This document shows, piece by piece, positions 1 to 6,235 of a stretch of DNA of 6,456 nt. The translations under genes were made by a program, and so were the position numbers. Each line of letters opens with the position of its first letter. Position 1 is the stretch's first letter. The stretch spans positions 2,048 through 8,503 of the forward strand of contig DJBN01000051.1 in assembly GCA_002430075.1 (NCBI GenBank), given 5' to 3'. This DNA is from Actinobacteria bacterium UBA5975. Its GTDB lineage: Bacteria; Actinomycetota; Actinomycetes; Nanopelagicales; Nanopelagicaceae. Below the pieces are notes generated by a model. The model was given only the letters and a program-made list of their open reading frames with translations. It made no database searches and was not told the DNA's origin.

Positions 1-1432
1 GTTCATGAGATGTCAATAGCCAAGCTTTCTCTGCAGAAATTGGTTCGTGTACTTCAATAAATTCACCACTTGGCATACGAACCAAACGACCAGTTTCGCG
101 GCCATGCAGTACAAGATCCCTATCTGCTCGTTGAAGTGATAGGCAGAGCCTCTTTGTGATGATGAAGGCAAGAGGCGGTAGCACTATTACGCCTATACGT
201 GAGAACCACATCATCTGATTGATTGTCAGATGGAAAGTTGTGGCGATAATGTCGTTACCACCGTTGAGTAGCGTGACAAGGGTAAATGTGAGTGCCATAG
301 CGCCTATAGCTGTGCGGTTCGGCGCATTGCGCGGACGATCCAGAAGATGATGTTCACGCTTGTCACCGGTTGCCCAGCTCTCGATAAATGGATAGAGGGC
401 AAGACCTGTAAACATTATTCCCGGCAATATTAACCCTGGAATCAAAATATTCCACGAAATTGTGTGGCCAAATGCATGCGTCTCAAGCGGTGGCGCCATA
501 CGCACCAAGCCATCAAGCCAACCCATATACCAATCGGGTTGAGAGCCGGCGGAAATTTGTCCGGGGGTATACGGGCCGTATAACCAAATCGGGTTAATGG
601 ATGCGATTGCTCCAAGGAATGCAGTTACACCAAAGACAATAAAGAAGAATCCACCAGCTTTTGCCATGTAGGCAGGCATCAGCGGATAGCCAACAACGTT
701 CTTCTCTGTGCGTCCTGGCCCTGGAAATTGTGTGTGCTTCTGGTACCAGACCAACATGAGGTGCACCGTGATTAACGCAAGGAATATTGCAGGGAGTAAA
801 AGAATGTGAACTGTGTAGATACGTGGAATGAATACTTCCCCGGGGAATGGTCCTCCGAAAGCAAAGAATGCAATATATGTTCCAACGAGCGGAAGCGCCT
901 GAATAATTGCTTCGGCGATACGGATGCCCGTTCCAGATAGTAGATCATCTGGAAGTGAGTAACCTAAGAATCCTTCGACGATACCTAAAGTTAAAAGCCC
1001 AACACCGATAATCCAGTTAAATTCGCGTGGCTTGCGGAATGCGCCCGTGAAATACACGCGGAGCAAGTGGGCAACGATTCCAACCATGAAAATTAAAGCA
1101 GCCCAGTGATGGATTTGTCGCATGAGCAATCCACCGCGCACTTCAAAGGAGATATCAAGAGTTGATGCGTATGCAGCCGACATCTTGAGGCCTTCGAGAG
1201 GAGCGTATGAACCTTCGTAGACAACCTCGCGCATCGAAGGATCGAACCAGAATGTAAGAAATGTTCCAGAGAGAAGCAAGATAACAAAAGAGTAGAGACA
1301 GATTTCACCAAGAAGGAATGACCAATGATCGGGGAAGACCTTTGTGAGGTTCTTCTTCATCCATTTTGCAGCACCCGTACGGTCATCTACATATCCGGCT
1401 ACATTTCCGGCGATTCTTTCGCGTGCTGTCAT
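1..1432 (-). CDS. qcrB: Menaquinol-cytochrome c reductase cytochrome b subunit QcrB (3' end beyond left edge)
   Basis: QcrB is the di-haem b core of the cytochrome bc1 complex in the cytoplasmic membrane; it oxidises menaquinol and passes electrons to the Rieske protein. Reading the minus strand from the ATG at 1432 gives 477 open codons without a stop before the window ends, so the C-terminus (probably several dozen residues, judging from actinobacterial QcrB of about 540-550) is missing. Haem-ligand histidines are visible as H108/H122 (within RQIHHWAAL and IVAHLLR) and H209/H224 (within YTVHILLL and ITVHLML). The 15-residue spacing of the second pair resembles cytochrome b6. The Qo-site motif is PDWY at about 299-302, the usual actinobacterial variant of PEWY. 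Cytochrome b and subunit-IV-like halves are fused in one chain with many hydrophobic helices. The start overlaps the qcrA stop (ATGA), indicating translational coupling, and GGGAG lies 8 nt upstream. The identification is secure. Confidence 0.96.
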   Translation of the reverse strand, partial: MTARERIAGNVAGYVDDRTGAAKWMKKNLTKVFPDHWSFLLGEICLYSFVILLLSGTFLTFWFDPSMREVVYEGSYAPLEGLKMSAAYASTLDISFEVRGGLLMRQIHHWAALIFMVGIVAHLLRVYFTGAFRKPREFNWIIGVGLLTLGIVEGFLGYSLPDDLLSGTGIRIAEAIIQALPLVGTYIAFFAFGGPFPGEVFIPRIYTVHILLLPAIFLALITVHLMLVWYQKHTQFPGPGRTEKNVVGYPLMPAYMAKAGGFFFIVFGVTAFLGAIASINPIWLYGPYTPGQISAGSQPDWYMGWLDGLVRMAPPLETHAFGHTISWNILIPGLILPGIMFTGLALYPFIESWATGDKREHHLLDRPRNAPNRTAIGAMALTFTLVTLLNGGNDIIATTFHLTINQMMWFSRIGVIVLPPLAFIITKRLCLSLQRADRDLVLHGRETGRLVRMPSGEFIEVHEPISAEKAWLLTSHE

Positions 1433-2421
1433 GATGAGCGCTCCCAGAAGCTAGGTCCAACAGGTTCATTAAATGGTGCTTGTGCTATTAAATAGCCCTC
1501 AGCGTCAACGGTTATTGCTAGCTGAGGAAGTGGACGAGCCGAAGGTCCGAAGATGACCTTTGCGGCGCGGGTTACATCGAATGTTGATTGATGGCAAGGA
1601 CAAAGCAAGTGCTTAGTCTGCTGTTCATAGAGCGCAACTGCACAACCCATATGTGAACATATCTTTGAGAAAGCGATGATGCCTTCATGCGTCCAAGAAA
1701 GTCGTTCTGCATCGAGATTAAATTCTTCGGGGCGAAGGCGGATAAGAAGTACTGCGTCTTTTGCAATATCGTTCAAAGTGCGATGTTGATCAGGTGCTAG
1801 CTCGGGCAAGGTCTGAGCAACTGCGCCGACTTCAAGATCTTCAGCACGCAAGGGACGATCTCCTGGATCTGTGACCAGACGGGTACCCGCTTTCCAGGAA
1901 GTTTTCGTTAATTCGTCTTTCGGCAATGGACCTAAGTCGCGCAAGAGAAGCAGAGGAGTAAGAGCTGAAAGACCTAGAGCGGCCCCAAGAGTGCGCTTAA
2001 TCAAAGGTCTGCGTCCAAGTCCTGCAACTGCGGCCCCTTCCTTGACTGTCTTAACAAATTCTTCGCGATCTTCATCGTCAGAGCGGAATTCATGGCGTTC
2101 GGCAATAACTTCCTCATCTGGCATCAAGGTCTTTGCCCAATGAATTGCACCAGCACCGATACAGAAGAGAGCAATAGCCATCCCCATGCCAATGCCAAGT
2201 TGCTGTGCGTGCATATTTCCTAGAACAGGGATGAATATGAAAATATCATCCTGTACAAATACATAGGAATATATAAGAAGCAGAGTGCCTAGTGCTGAAA
2301 GGATAAAGAGAATTGCAACCTGGCGTTCTGCGCGTTGTGCAGCTTTCGGGTCAATATCCATTGAGCGATGCACATGCGCCGGAAGACCGGGGTCTTTAAT
2401 CATTTCGATCTCAGATGACAT
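1429..2421 (-). CDS. qcrA: Rieske iron-sulfur subunit QcrA of cytochrome bc1 complex
   Basis: QcrA carries the 2Fe-2S cluster that moves electrons from menaquinol at the Qo site to cytochrome c (QcrC). The 330-residue product has the actinobacterial layout. Two hydrophobic helices lie at about 35-56 and 75-97, followed by an acidic cytoplasmic stretch (about 101-128). A third helix (about 144-160) is preceded by a twin-arginine motif, R137-R138 in GRRPLIKRT. The C-terminal Rieske fold contains CSHMGC (C255, H257, C260) and CPCHQS (C274, C276, H277). By family knowledge C255, H257, C274 and H277 bind the cluster, and C260/C276 form the disulfide. The ATG lies 4 bp after the qcrC stop and the stop overlaps the qcrB start. 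The ribosome binding site is weak (GGCGAG-like within the qcrC end), consistent with translational coupling. All cluster ligands are intact. Confidence 0.97.
   Translation of the reverse strand: MSSEIEMIKDPGLPAHVHRSMDIDPKAAQRAERQVAILFILSALGTLLLIYSYVFVQDDIFIFIPVLGNMHAQQLGIGMGMAIALFCIGAGAIHWAKTLMPDEEVIAERHEFRSDDEDREEFVKTVKEGAAVAGLGRRPLIKRTLGAALGLSALTPLLLLRDLGPLPKDELTKTSWKAGTRLVTDPGDRPLRAEDLEVGAVAQTLPELAPDQHRTLNDIAKDAVLLIRLRPEEFNLDAERLSWTHEGIIAFSKICSHMGCAVALYEQQTKHLLCPCHQSTFDVTRAAKVIFGPSARPLPQLAITVDAEGYLIAQAPFNEPVGPSFWERSS
1441..1445 (-). promoter_or_regulatory. Ribosome binding site of qcrB
   Basis: GGGAG on the minus strand lies inside the end of qcrA, 8 nt before the qcrB ATG at 1432. Together with the 4-bp stop/start overlap it fixes the qcrB start and fits coupled translation. 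Confidence 0.55.
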
Positions 2422-2425
2422 CTGG

Positions 2426-3217
2426 TTATCTCGCCTTCATCGCTAGCCAGACTGCAACACCGATGAGCAGTCCGATTCCTAGCGTCCACACAAGTAGACC
2501 TTCTGTAACTGGCCCGACGCGACCAAGAGATGCGCCTCCGAGTTGTGGTTCAGACTCTGCTGCCTTGATCCACGCAATCATTGATAACTTTTCTTCGGGT
2601 GTAATGGTCTTGTCGCTAAAGACTGGCATGGATTGTGGACCGGTAATCATCGCTTCGTAAATATATTTTGGCTCAACACCCATCAGCGTTGGAGCGTACT
2701 TGCCTTGAGTAAGTGCACCACCTTGAGCCGCAAAGTTATGGCACATTGCACAGTTTGTGCGGAAAAGTTCTCCACCTTCTGCCACAGAGCCATCTCGTTC
2801 ATAATTGAGAAGTTCGTCTCCAGGTACGGCAGGCCCCGGAGCCAAGGATGCAACGTACGTTGCCAGCGCATTAACTTCTTCTGCATTATAAACGGGGGTT
2901 TTACGCATTGCTTGAACGCTCATATCTGCCATTGGCATACGACCAGTTCCTACTTGGAAATCTACGGAAGCTGCACCCACTCCGATCAGAGAGGGTGCAA
3001 TCTGGCCACCTTCTGCATTGATGCCGTGACAAGAGGAGCAACCTTTGAGAAAGATTTGCTTACCTTCTTCAATAGCGACAGAGCGCGAAGCGGTTGTAGT
3101 GTTTTCGCTATCCACTGCACTCGCAACTTGGAAAGTTGTTCCAATGGTGAAGAGAGCAAAGACCAGGAGGATTGGTCCTGCTGCACGATGTCTGCGTAGA
3201 CGCGAGAGACGCTTCAC
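2426..3217 (-). CDS. qcrC: Di-haem cytochrome c subunit QcrC of cytochrome bc1 complex
   Basis: QcrC replaces cytochrome c1 and the soluble cytochrome c in actinobacteria, relaying electrons from the Rieske protein directly to the CuA centre of the aa3 oxidase. The 263-residue product begins with a basic N-terminus (KRLSRLRRHR) and a hydrophobic signal-anchor (about 14-34). Two cytochrome c domains follow, with haem motifs CSSCH at 60-64 and CAMCH at 156-160. Likely axial methionines lie in GRMPM (M94 or M96) and in QSMPVF (M197). A C-terminal membrane helix (about 239-260) ends in a basic tail. The start codon is GTG, with AAAGGA 5 nt upstream, the clearest ribosome binding site in the window, so I keep this start. 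It lies 26 bp after ctaE and 4 bp before qcrA. Length and domain order are normal for the family. Confidence 0.97.
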   Translation of the reverse strand: MKRLSRLRRHRAAGPILLVFALFTIGTTFQVASAVDSENTTTASRSVAIEEGKQIFLKGCSSCHGINAEGGQIAPSLIGVGAASVDFQVGTGRMPMADMSVQAMRKTPVYNAEEVNALATYVASLAPGPAVPGDELLNYERDGSVAEGGELFRTNCAMCHNFAAQGGALTQGKYAPTLMGVEPKYIYEAMITGPQSMPVFSDKTITPEEKLSMIAWIKAAESEPQLGGASLGRVGPVTEGLLVWTLGIGLLIGVAVWLAMKAR

Positions 3218-3222
3218 TGTAT

Positions 3223-3228
3223 TCCTTT
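3223..3228 (-). promoter_or_regulatory. Ribosome binding site of qcrC
   Basis: AAAGGA on the minus strand lies 5 nt before the GTG start at 3217, inside the 26-bp ctaE-qcrC gap. It supports the use of a non-ATG start for qcrC. Confidence 0.65.
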
Positions 3229-3243
3229 CAGTTGGAGTGGAAA

Positions 3244-3873
3244 TTATTTAATGAGGTAGATAGCTGCGAAGAGTGCAATCCATACAACATCGACAAAGTG
3301 CCAATAGTACGAAACCACAATTGCTGTGGTTGCCTGACCTTGTGTAAAGCGACGAGCTTTAGCCACGCGAACCAAGACAATGAGAAATGCGATGAGACCA
3401 CCGGTCACGTGCAATCCGTGGAAACCTGTTGCAATGTAGAAGACTGAAGAATATGCAGAAACCGACAACGGCATTCCTTCAACAACTAAAGAGGCGTATT
3501 CATAAATCTGGCCTGCGATAAAGAAAGCGCCCATAAGGAATGTGAGGGAGAACCATTCGCGCATTCCCCAATTTTTTAAATTAAAGAGAGAACCTTCACG
3601 ACGAGCTTGGTAGCGCTCTGCGGCAAATACACCAAACTGACATGTCACTGAAGAGAGAACCAATACTGTTGTGTTGATTGCAGCAAAAGGAATATTGAGA
3701 AGTTCAGTAGAGCCCAACCAGATCTCTGGACCCTGTACTGCGCGAGTGGTGAAGTACATTGCAAAGAGGGCAGCGAAGAACATGAGCTCACTTGAGAGCC
3801 AGACGATTGTTCCGACCGCCACCATATTCGGTCGGGTGATCTTGTGGTGCTCACTCACGCTGGCGGATGTCAT
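3244..3873 (-). CDS. ctaE: Cytochrome c oxidase (aa3) subunit III CtaE
   Basis: CtaE is the haem-free subunit III of the aa3-type terminal oxidase, a membrane protein that stabilises the proton-pumping core. With the ATG at 3873 the product has 209 residues, matching the roughly 200-residue actinobacterial family. Five hydrophobic helices lie at about 20-42, 63-84, 105-127, 142-170 and 185-207. Signatures include [20 protein letters not shown] near the N-terminus, with the conserved membrane glutamate at E29, then [10 protein letters not shown] (150-159) and [11 protein letters not shown] (189-199). The frame stays open upstream to an ATG at 3966, but those 31 extra residues are unlike the family. 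Another ATG at 3882 is possible. AATAAT sits 7 bp before the 3873 ATG and could be a -10 element. It is the first gene of the operon with qcrCAB; ctaC and ctaD are not in this window. Confidence 0.95.
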   Translation of the reverse strand: MTSASVSEHHKITRPNMVAVGTIVWLSSELMFFAALFAMYFTTRAVQGPEIWLGSTELLNIPFAAINTTVLVLSSVTCQFGVFAAERYQARREGSLFNLKNWGMREWFSLTFLMGAFFIAGQIYEYASLVVEGMPLSVSAYSSVFYIATGFHGLHVTGGLIAFLIVLVRVAKARRFTQGQATTAIVVSYYWHFVDVVWIALFAAIYLIK

Positions 3874-3880
3874 GGATGGC

Positions 3881-3886
3881 ATTATT
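3881..3886 (-). promoter_or_regulatory. Possible -10 element of ctaE operon
   Basis: AATAAT on the minus strand matches TATAAT at five of six positions and lies 7 bp before the ATG at 3873, a spacing that would give a leaderless ctaE transcript. The usually critical first T is missing and no good -35 is present, so this is weak. The rest of the 152-bp gap (3874-4025) shows only the palindrome and the opposite-strand -10. Confidence 0.25.
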
Positions 3887-3948
3887 CCCGAAAAGGTCGA
3901 TGGGTACCTACTTAGAGGGGGTTCCAGAGAGCCGATTCCTCGTGTAAA

Positions 3949-3970
3949 TGAGGTGAAAAGGGTCACCTCA
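3949..3970. promoter_or_regulatory. Perfect palindrome, candidate CRP/GlxR-family operator
   Basis: The sequence is TGAGGTGA, six bases (AAAGGG), then TCACCTCA: two exact 8-bp inverted arms. Its inner core GGTGA-N6-TCACC has the half-site geometry of the CRP/GlxR consensus TGTGA-N6-TCACA, differing only at the second base of each half. It lies between the divergent ctaE operon and the receiver-like gene, centred about 86 bp before the ctaE ATG and 66 bp before the other ATG. Known biology: in Corynebacterium, GlxR controls cytochrome bc1-aa3 genes. That this palindrome binds such a regulator is inference. It could instead be an operator of another dimeric regulator. Confidence 0.45.
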
Positions 3971-4012
3971 AGGCGTCATCGAAGAGATGCGATTGTTGGC
4001 GCGTATGCCTAT

Positions 4013-4018
4013 TAGACT
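4013..4018 (+). promoter_or_regulatory. Candidate -10 element (leaderless) of receiver-like gene
   Basis: TAGACT fits the actinobacterial -10 pattern TAnnnT and is followed by 7 bp and then the ATG at 4026, so transcription could start at or next to the A of the start codon. No Shine-Dalgarno sequence is present before this ATG, which agrees with a leaderless mRNA. No recognisable -35 is seen. Confidence 0.4.
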
Positions 4019-4025
4019 TGCCGAC

Positions 4026-4478
4026 ATGTCAGCCGAGAATGGTGTCAAAGAGCGCAAATATTCGATTGTGCTCTATTCAGACGATAAGAATGTTCGCGAG
4101 AGCGTTATTGGCGCACTGGGCCATCGCGTGGCAGCTGATATGGCCGAGCATGTCATTCACCAATTTGCTACAGGCCCCGCCCTTCGCCTCTTCGTTGATT
4201 CGAAGAAGCCAGATTCCTTAACTCCTATCGACCTCTTCATCCTTGATGGTGAAGCAGTCCCTGAAGGCGGAATCGGAATGGCACGCCAGCTCAAGGACGA
4301 AGTTTTCAATTGCCCACCTGTCATGGTGATAACAGGACGTAAGGAAGATGCATGGCTTGCCGCCTGGTCTCGCGCTGAAGCCAATGTGCTTCATCCTGTT
4401 GATCCATTTACATTGGCAAATACTGTCGCTGATTTATTGCGTACTCATACCGTGGCGATCAATACTGCAACTGCCTAA
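4026..4478 (+). CDS. Stand-alone receiver-like (degenerate response regulator) protein
   Basis: This 150-residue protein has the shape of a CheY-like receiver domain without an output domain. It shows a first strand ending in an acidic pair (YSIVLYSDD, D19-D20), a strand with a candidate phospho-acceptor aspartate (IDLFILDGEAV, D74), a strand ending in threonine (PPVMVITG, T103), and the final loop LHPVDPFTL. In canonical receivers that last loop carries an invariant lysine before the proline; here it is histidine (H123), so phosphorylation switching may be altered or absent. No DNA-binding domain, signal peptide or membrane helix is seen. The frame also opens at an ATG at 3987, but the ATG at 4026 starts close to the domain and has a well-placed TAnnnT element. 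It diverges from ctaE and precedes trpD by 14 bp, probably co-transcribed. Function unknown; a regulatory role is inference. Confidence 0.75.
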   Translation: MSAENGVKERKYSIVLYSDDKNVRESVIGALGHRVAADMAEHVIHQFATGPALRLFVDSKKPDSLTPIDLFILDGEAVPEGGIGMARQLKDEVFNCPPVMVITGRKEDAWLAAWSRAEANVLHPVDPFTLANTVADLLRTHTVAINTATA

Positions 4479-4492
4479 CTCACTTTACGTTG

Positions 4493-5545
4493 ATGAGTAA
4501 CCCTGTTCTTGATTGGAGCGCTTCCTTACAACGTTTGCAATCAGGTTTAAATTTGGATTCATCAGATATCCGCGCGATGATGCAAGAAATTCTCACGGGT
4601 GCTGCAGGTATAGAAGATATTAAAGAGTTTCTTTTGGCGCTCAAGGCTAAGGGAGAAACTTCAGAAGAAGTTGGCGCTCTCGTTGCCGAAATGTATGCCC
4701 ATTCTGGGCCCATCAATATTCGCCAAAGAGCGGTCGATACCGTCGGAACTGGTGGGGATGGCGCCCACACAATCAATATTTCAACAACGGCGGCAATTAT
4801 TGCAGCGGCCGCAGGTGCTCGAGTAGTCAAGCATGGCAATCGCGCAGTTTCTTCTAAGTCAGGAGCTTCAGATTTTCTGCAGGCTCTTGGAGTCGTGCCT
4901 GGGCTCGACGGTGCAGGTGTCGAACGAACAGTCTCAGAGTTAGGAATTGGCTTCTGCTTTGCCCCAATTTTTCATCCAGCTATGCGCTTTGCTGCCCCTG
5001 CCCGAGCAGAACTTGGGGTTTCAACTGTCTTTAATATCTTGGGACCACTTGCAAATCCTGCAAAACCAGTAGCTGCAGCTATTGGGGTTGCCAATGAACG
5101 GATGCACTTAGTTATGGCGGAAGTTATGGCTGAAAAAGGTTGCGATGGTTTTGTATTCCGTGGCGATGACGGTCTTGATGAAATTACCTTAACCACCAGC
5201 ACCTCAGTTCTCATGATAAGAGCAGATGAAATTTCAAGTGAGCGCATTGATCCAAAGGATTTTGGAATTGATTATGCGCCGATCCAAGCTCTTGTCGGGG
5301 GAGATGCGCAGGAGAATGCGCGCATCAGTAGGGCAATCTTTAGCGGTGAACGCGGTGCCCCGCGTGATGCCGTATTGCTCAATGCAGCCGCTGCGATTGC
5401 AGCTTTCGAGGGAGAAATTGACCTACCGATTATTCAACGATTAAGCGCCGGTCTTGAACGTGCAAAGAACGCGGTTGATAGTGGAGAAGCTAGTGCTCTG
5501 GTTGAGAAGTGGGCATCTCTTACTCAGAAGATTTCTGCTTCTTAG
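4493..5545 (+). CDS. trpD: Anthranilate phosphoribosyltransferase TrpD
   Basis: TrpD joins anthranilate to phosphoribosyl pyrophosphate to make N-(5-phosphoribosyl)anthranilate, the second step of tryptophan synthesis, in the cytoplasm. The 350-residue product is full length for the family. From the ATG at 4493 it shows an N-terminal helical region (about 1-70), then the PRPP loop GTGGD (85-89) with NIST (95-98). KHGNR (113-117) follows, then SSKSGASD (120-127). FAPIFHPAMR (156-165) and R171 form the anthranilate-site region, and NILGPLANP (181-189) is the family signature. The metal-binding acidic pair is D229-E230 in GLDE. A TTG at 4490 directly before the ATG is an alternative start; neither has a clear ribosome binding site, so translation may be coupled to the upstream gene. 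No other trp gene is nearby, as often in actinobacteria. Its 3' end overlaps the convergent exonuclease gene by 26 bp. Confidence 0.97.
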   Translation: MSNPVLDWSASLQRLQSGLNLDSSDIRAMMQEILTGAAGIEDIKEFLLALKAKGETSEEVGALVAEMYAHSGPINIRQRAVDTVGTGGDGAHTINISTTAAIIAAAAGARVVKHGNRAVSSKSGASDFLQALGVVPGLDGAGVERTVSELGIGFCFAPIFHPAMRFAAPARAELGVSTVFNILGPLANPAKPVAAAIGVANERMHLVMAEVMAEKGCDGFVFRGDDGLDEITLTTSTSVLMIRADEISSERIDPKDFGIDYAPIQALVGGDAQENARISRAIFSGERGAPRDAVLLNAAAAIAAFEGEIDLPIIQRLSAGLERAKNAVDSGEASALVEKWASLTQKISAS

Positions 5546-6182
5546 CTTTCTTGCCAAAGTTATTGAGTTCTTCGAGAGTATATATTTGATGCGAGCCAAG
5601 GCGCTCGAGTAGCCCGTGAAAGACATCAACTGTGGCCCGGGCATCATCGAGTGCGCGATGGTTGGGAGTCGTTTCGGTTCCAAAGAATTGGGCGAGTGTT
5701 CCAAGTTTACAGTTAGGAACTTCATCACGGCTCAGTACTTTGCGAGCGATAATGGCGGTATCTAATACAGGAAATTTGGGCCAGGCATATCCATGGGTGC
5801 GAGCTGCAAAGGTAAGAAATGAGAGATCAAAGGGCGCATTCTGGGCGACAATGACAGTGGATTCGGGGCTCTCTAGAAATTCAAAAAGCATCGGCAGAAT
5901 CTCCTGAATAGGTGGAGATTGAAAGACCATTTCATCGGTGATGCCTGTGAGCTCTGTGATGTATGCAGGAATTGGATGCTGGGGGTTTACAAATGTTTTG
6001 AATTCGGCAAGAACTTCTCCAGCGCAAACTTTAACTGCGCCAATTTCAGTGATTGCAGCTCCTAAATGAGCAGCTCCACCCGTGGTCTCGAGATCGAGAA
6101 CTACAAAAGTTATCTCAGTCAGCGGTCTTCCGAAATCTTGAATACTGGCCTGCCACCCAGAATTCGTCGAATCATTAACCAT
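5520..6182 (-). CDS. DEDDh 3'-5' exonuclease, DnaQ / DNA polymerase III epsilon-like
   Basis: The product (220 residues) is a DnaQ-fold exonuclease that should remove nucleotides from 3' ends using two metal ions, in proofreading or repair. All catalytic residues are visible: ExoI in LDLETTG (D30, E32), ExoII in QNAPFDLSFL (D119), and ExoIII in HRALDDA (H175 and D180, five apart as in E. coli epsilon). TELTGIT (76-82) is also typical. After the nuclease domain the protein ends in a short lysine-rich tail (KKAKKQKSSE). By my recollection, the homologue beside trpD in Mycobacterium continues into a UvrC-like GIY-YIG region, which is absent here. The ATG at 6182 has TAGAGT 6 bp upstream and no Shine-Dalgarno, suggesting a leaderless mRNA. 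The 3' end overlaps trpD. Whether it is the replicative epsilon subunit or a repair paralogue cannot be decided here. Confidence 0.9.
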   Translation of the reverse strand: MVNDSTNSGWQASIQDFGRPLTEITFVVLDLETTGGAAHLGAAITEIGAVKVCAGEVLAEFKTFVNPQHPIPAYITELTGITDEMVFQSPPIQEILPMLFEFLESPESTVIVAQNAPFDLSFLTFAARTHGYAWPKFPVLDTAIIARKVLSRDEVPNCKLGTLAQFFGTETTPNHRALDDARATVDVFHGLLERLGSHQIYTLEELNNFGKKAKKQKSSE

Positions 6183-6188
6183 ATGAAA

Positions 6189-6194
6189 ACTCTA
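6189..6194 (-). promoter_or_regulatory. Candidate -10 element (leaderless) of exonuclease gene
   Basis: TAGAGT on the minus strand fits TAnnnT and lies 6 bp before the ATG at 6182. No Shine-Dalgarno precedes the ATG. A clear -35 is not seen. Confidence 0.38.
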
Positions 6195-6199
6195 GATGA

Positions 6200-6228
6200 T
6201 TGCTCAGACATATTTCGCGTAATACTCT
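6200..6228 (+). promoter_or_regulatory. Candidate promoter (leaderless) of alpha/beta-hydrolase gene
   Basis: TTGCTC (6200-6205) is separated by exactly 17 bp from TACTCT (6223-6228), which fits TAnnnT. Seven bases later comes the ATG at 6236, with no Shine-Dalgarno between. This is the best-formed -35/-10 pair in the window. It occupies most of the 53-bp gap and abuts the -10 of the divergent exonuclease gene. Confidence 0.45.
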
Positions 6229-6235
6229 GTCACCC

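Noticed and set aside
1871..2143. 90-codon plus-strand open frame inside qcrA
   Set aside because: An antisense shadow of the QcrA linker and third-helix region, Arg/Ser-rich and without family resemblance.
2633..3199. 188-codon plus-strand open frame opposite qcrC
   Set aside because: It lies wholly antisense to qcrC, whose haem motifs are unmistakable. The translated product is rich in Cys and His with no recognisable domain and has no promoter or ribosome binding site.
3671..4015. 114-codon plus-strand open frame across the ctaE start and intergenic region
   Set aside because: Mostly antisense to ctaE, with no domain pattern; it would also cover the palindrome and the promoter region.
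3987..4025. Earlier ATG (3987) as the start of the receiver-like gene
   Set aside because: The 13 added residues precede the domain without pattern, while the ATG at 4026 has a TAnnnT element at leaderless spacing.
5525..5545. Possible bidirectional terminator hairpin (AGAAG...CTTCT) at the end of trpD
   Set aside because: The stem is only 5 bp and A/T-containing with a 7-base loop, lies in coding sequence on both strands and has no proper U-tract.
5441..5728. Minus-strand open frame across the trpD/exonuclease junction
   Set aside because: Overlaps the exonuclease in another frame and trpD on the other strand; both of those have clear catalytic motifs.
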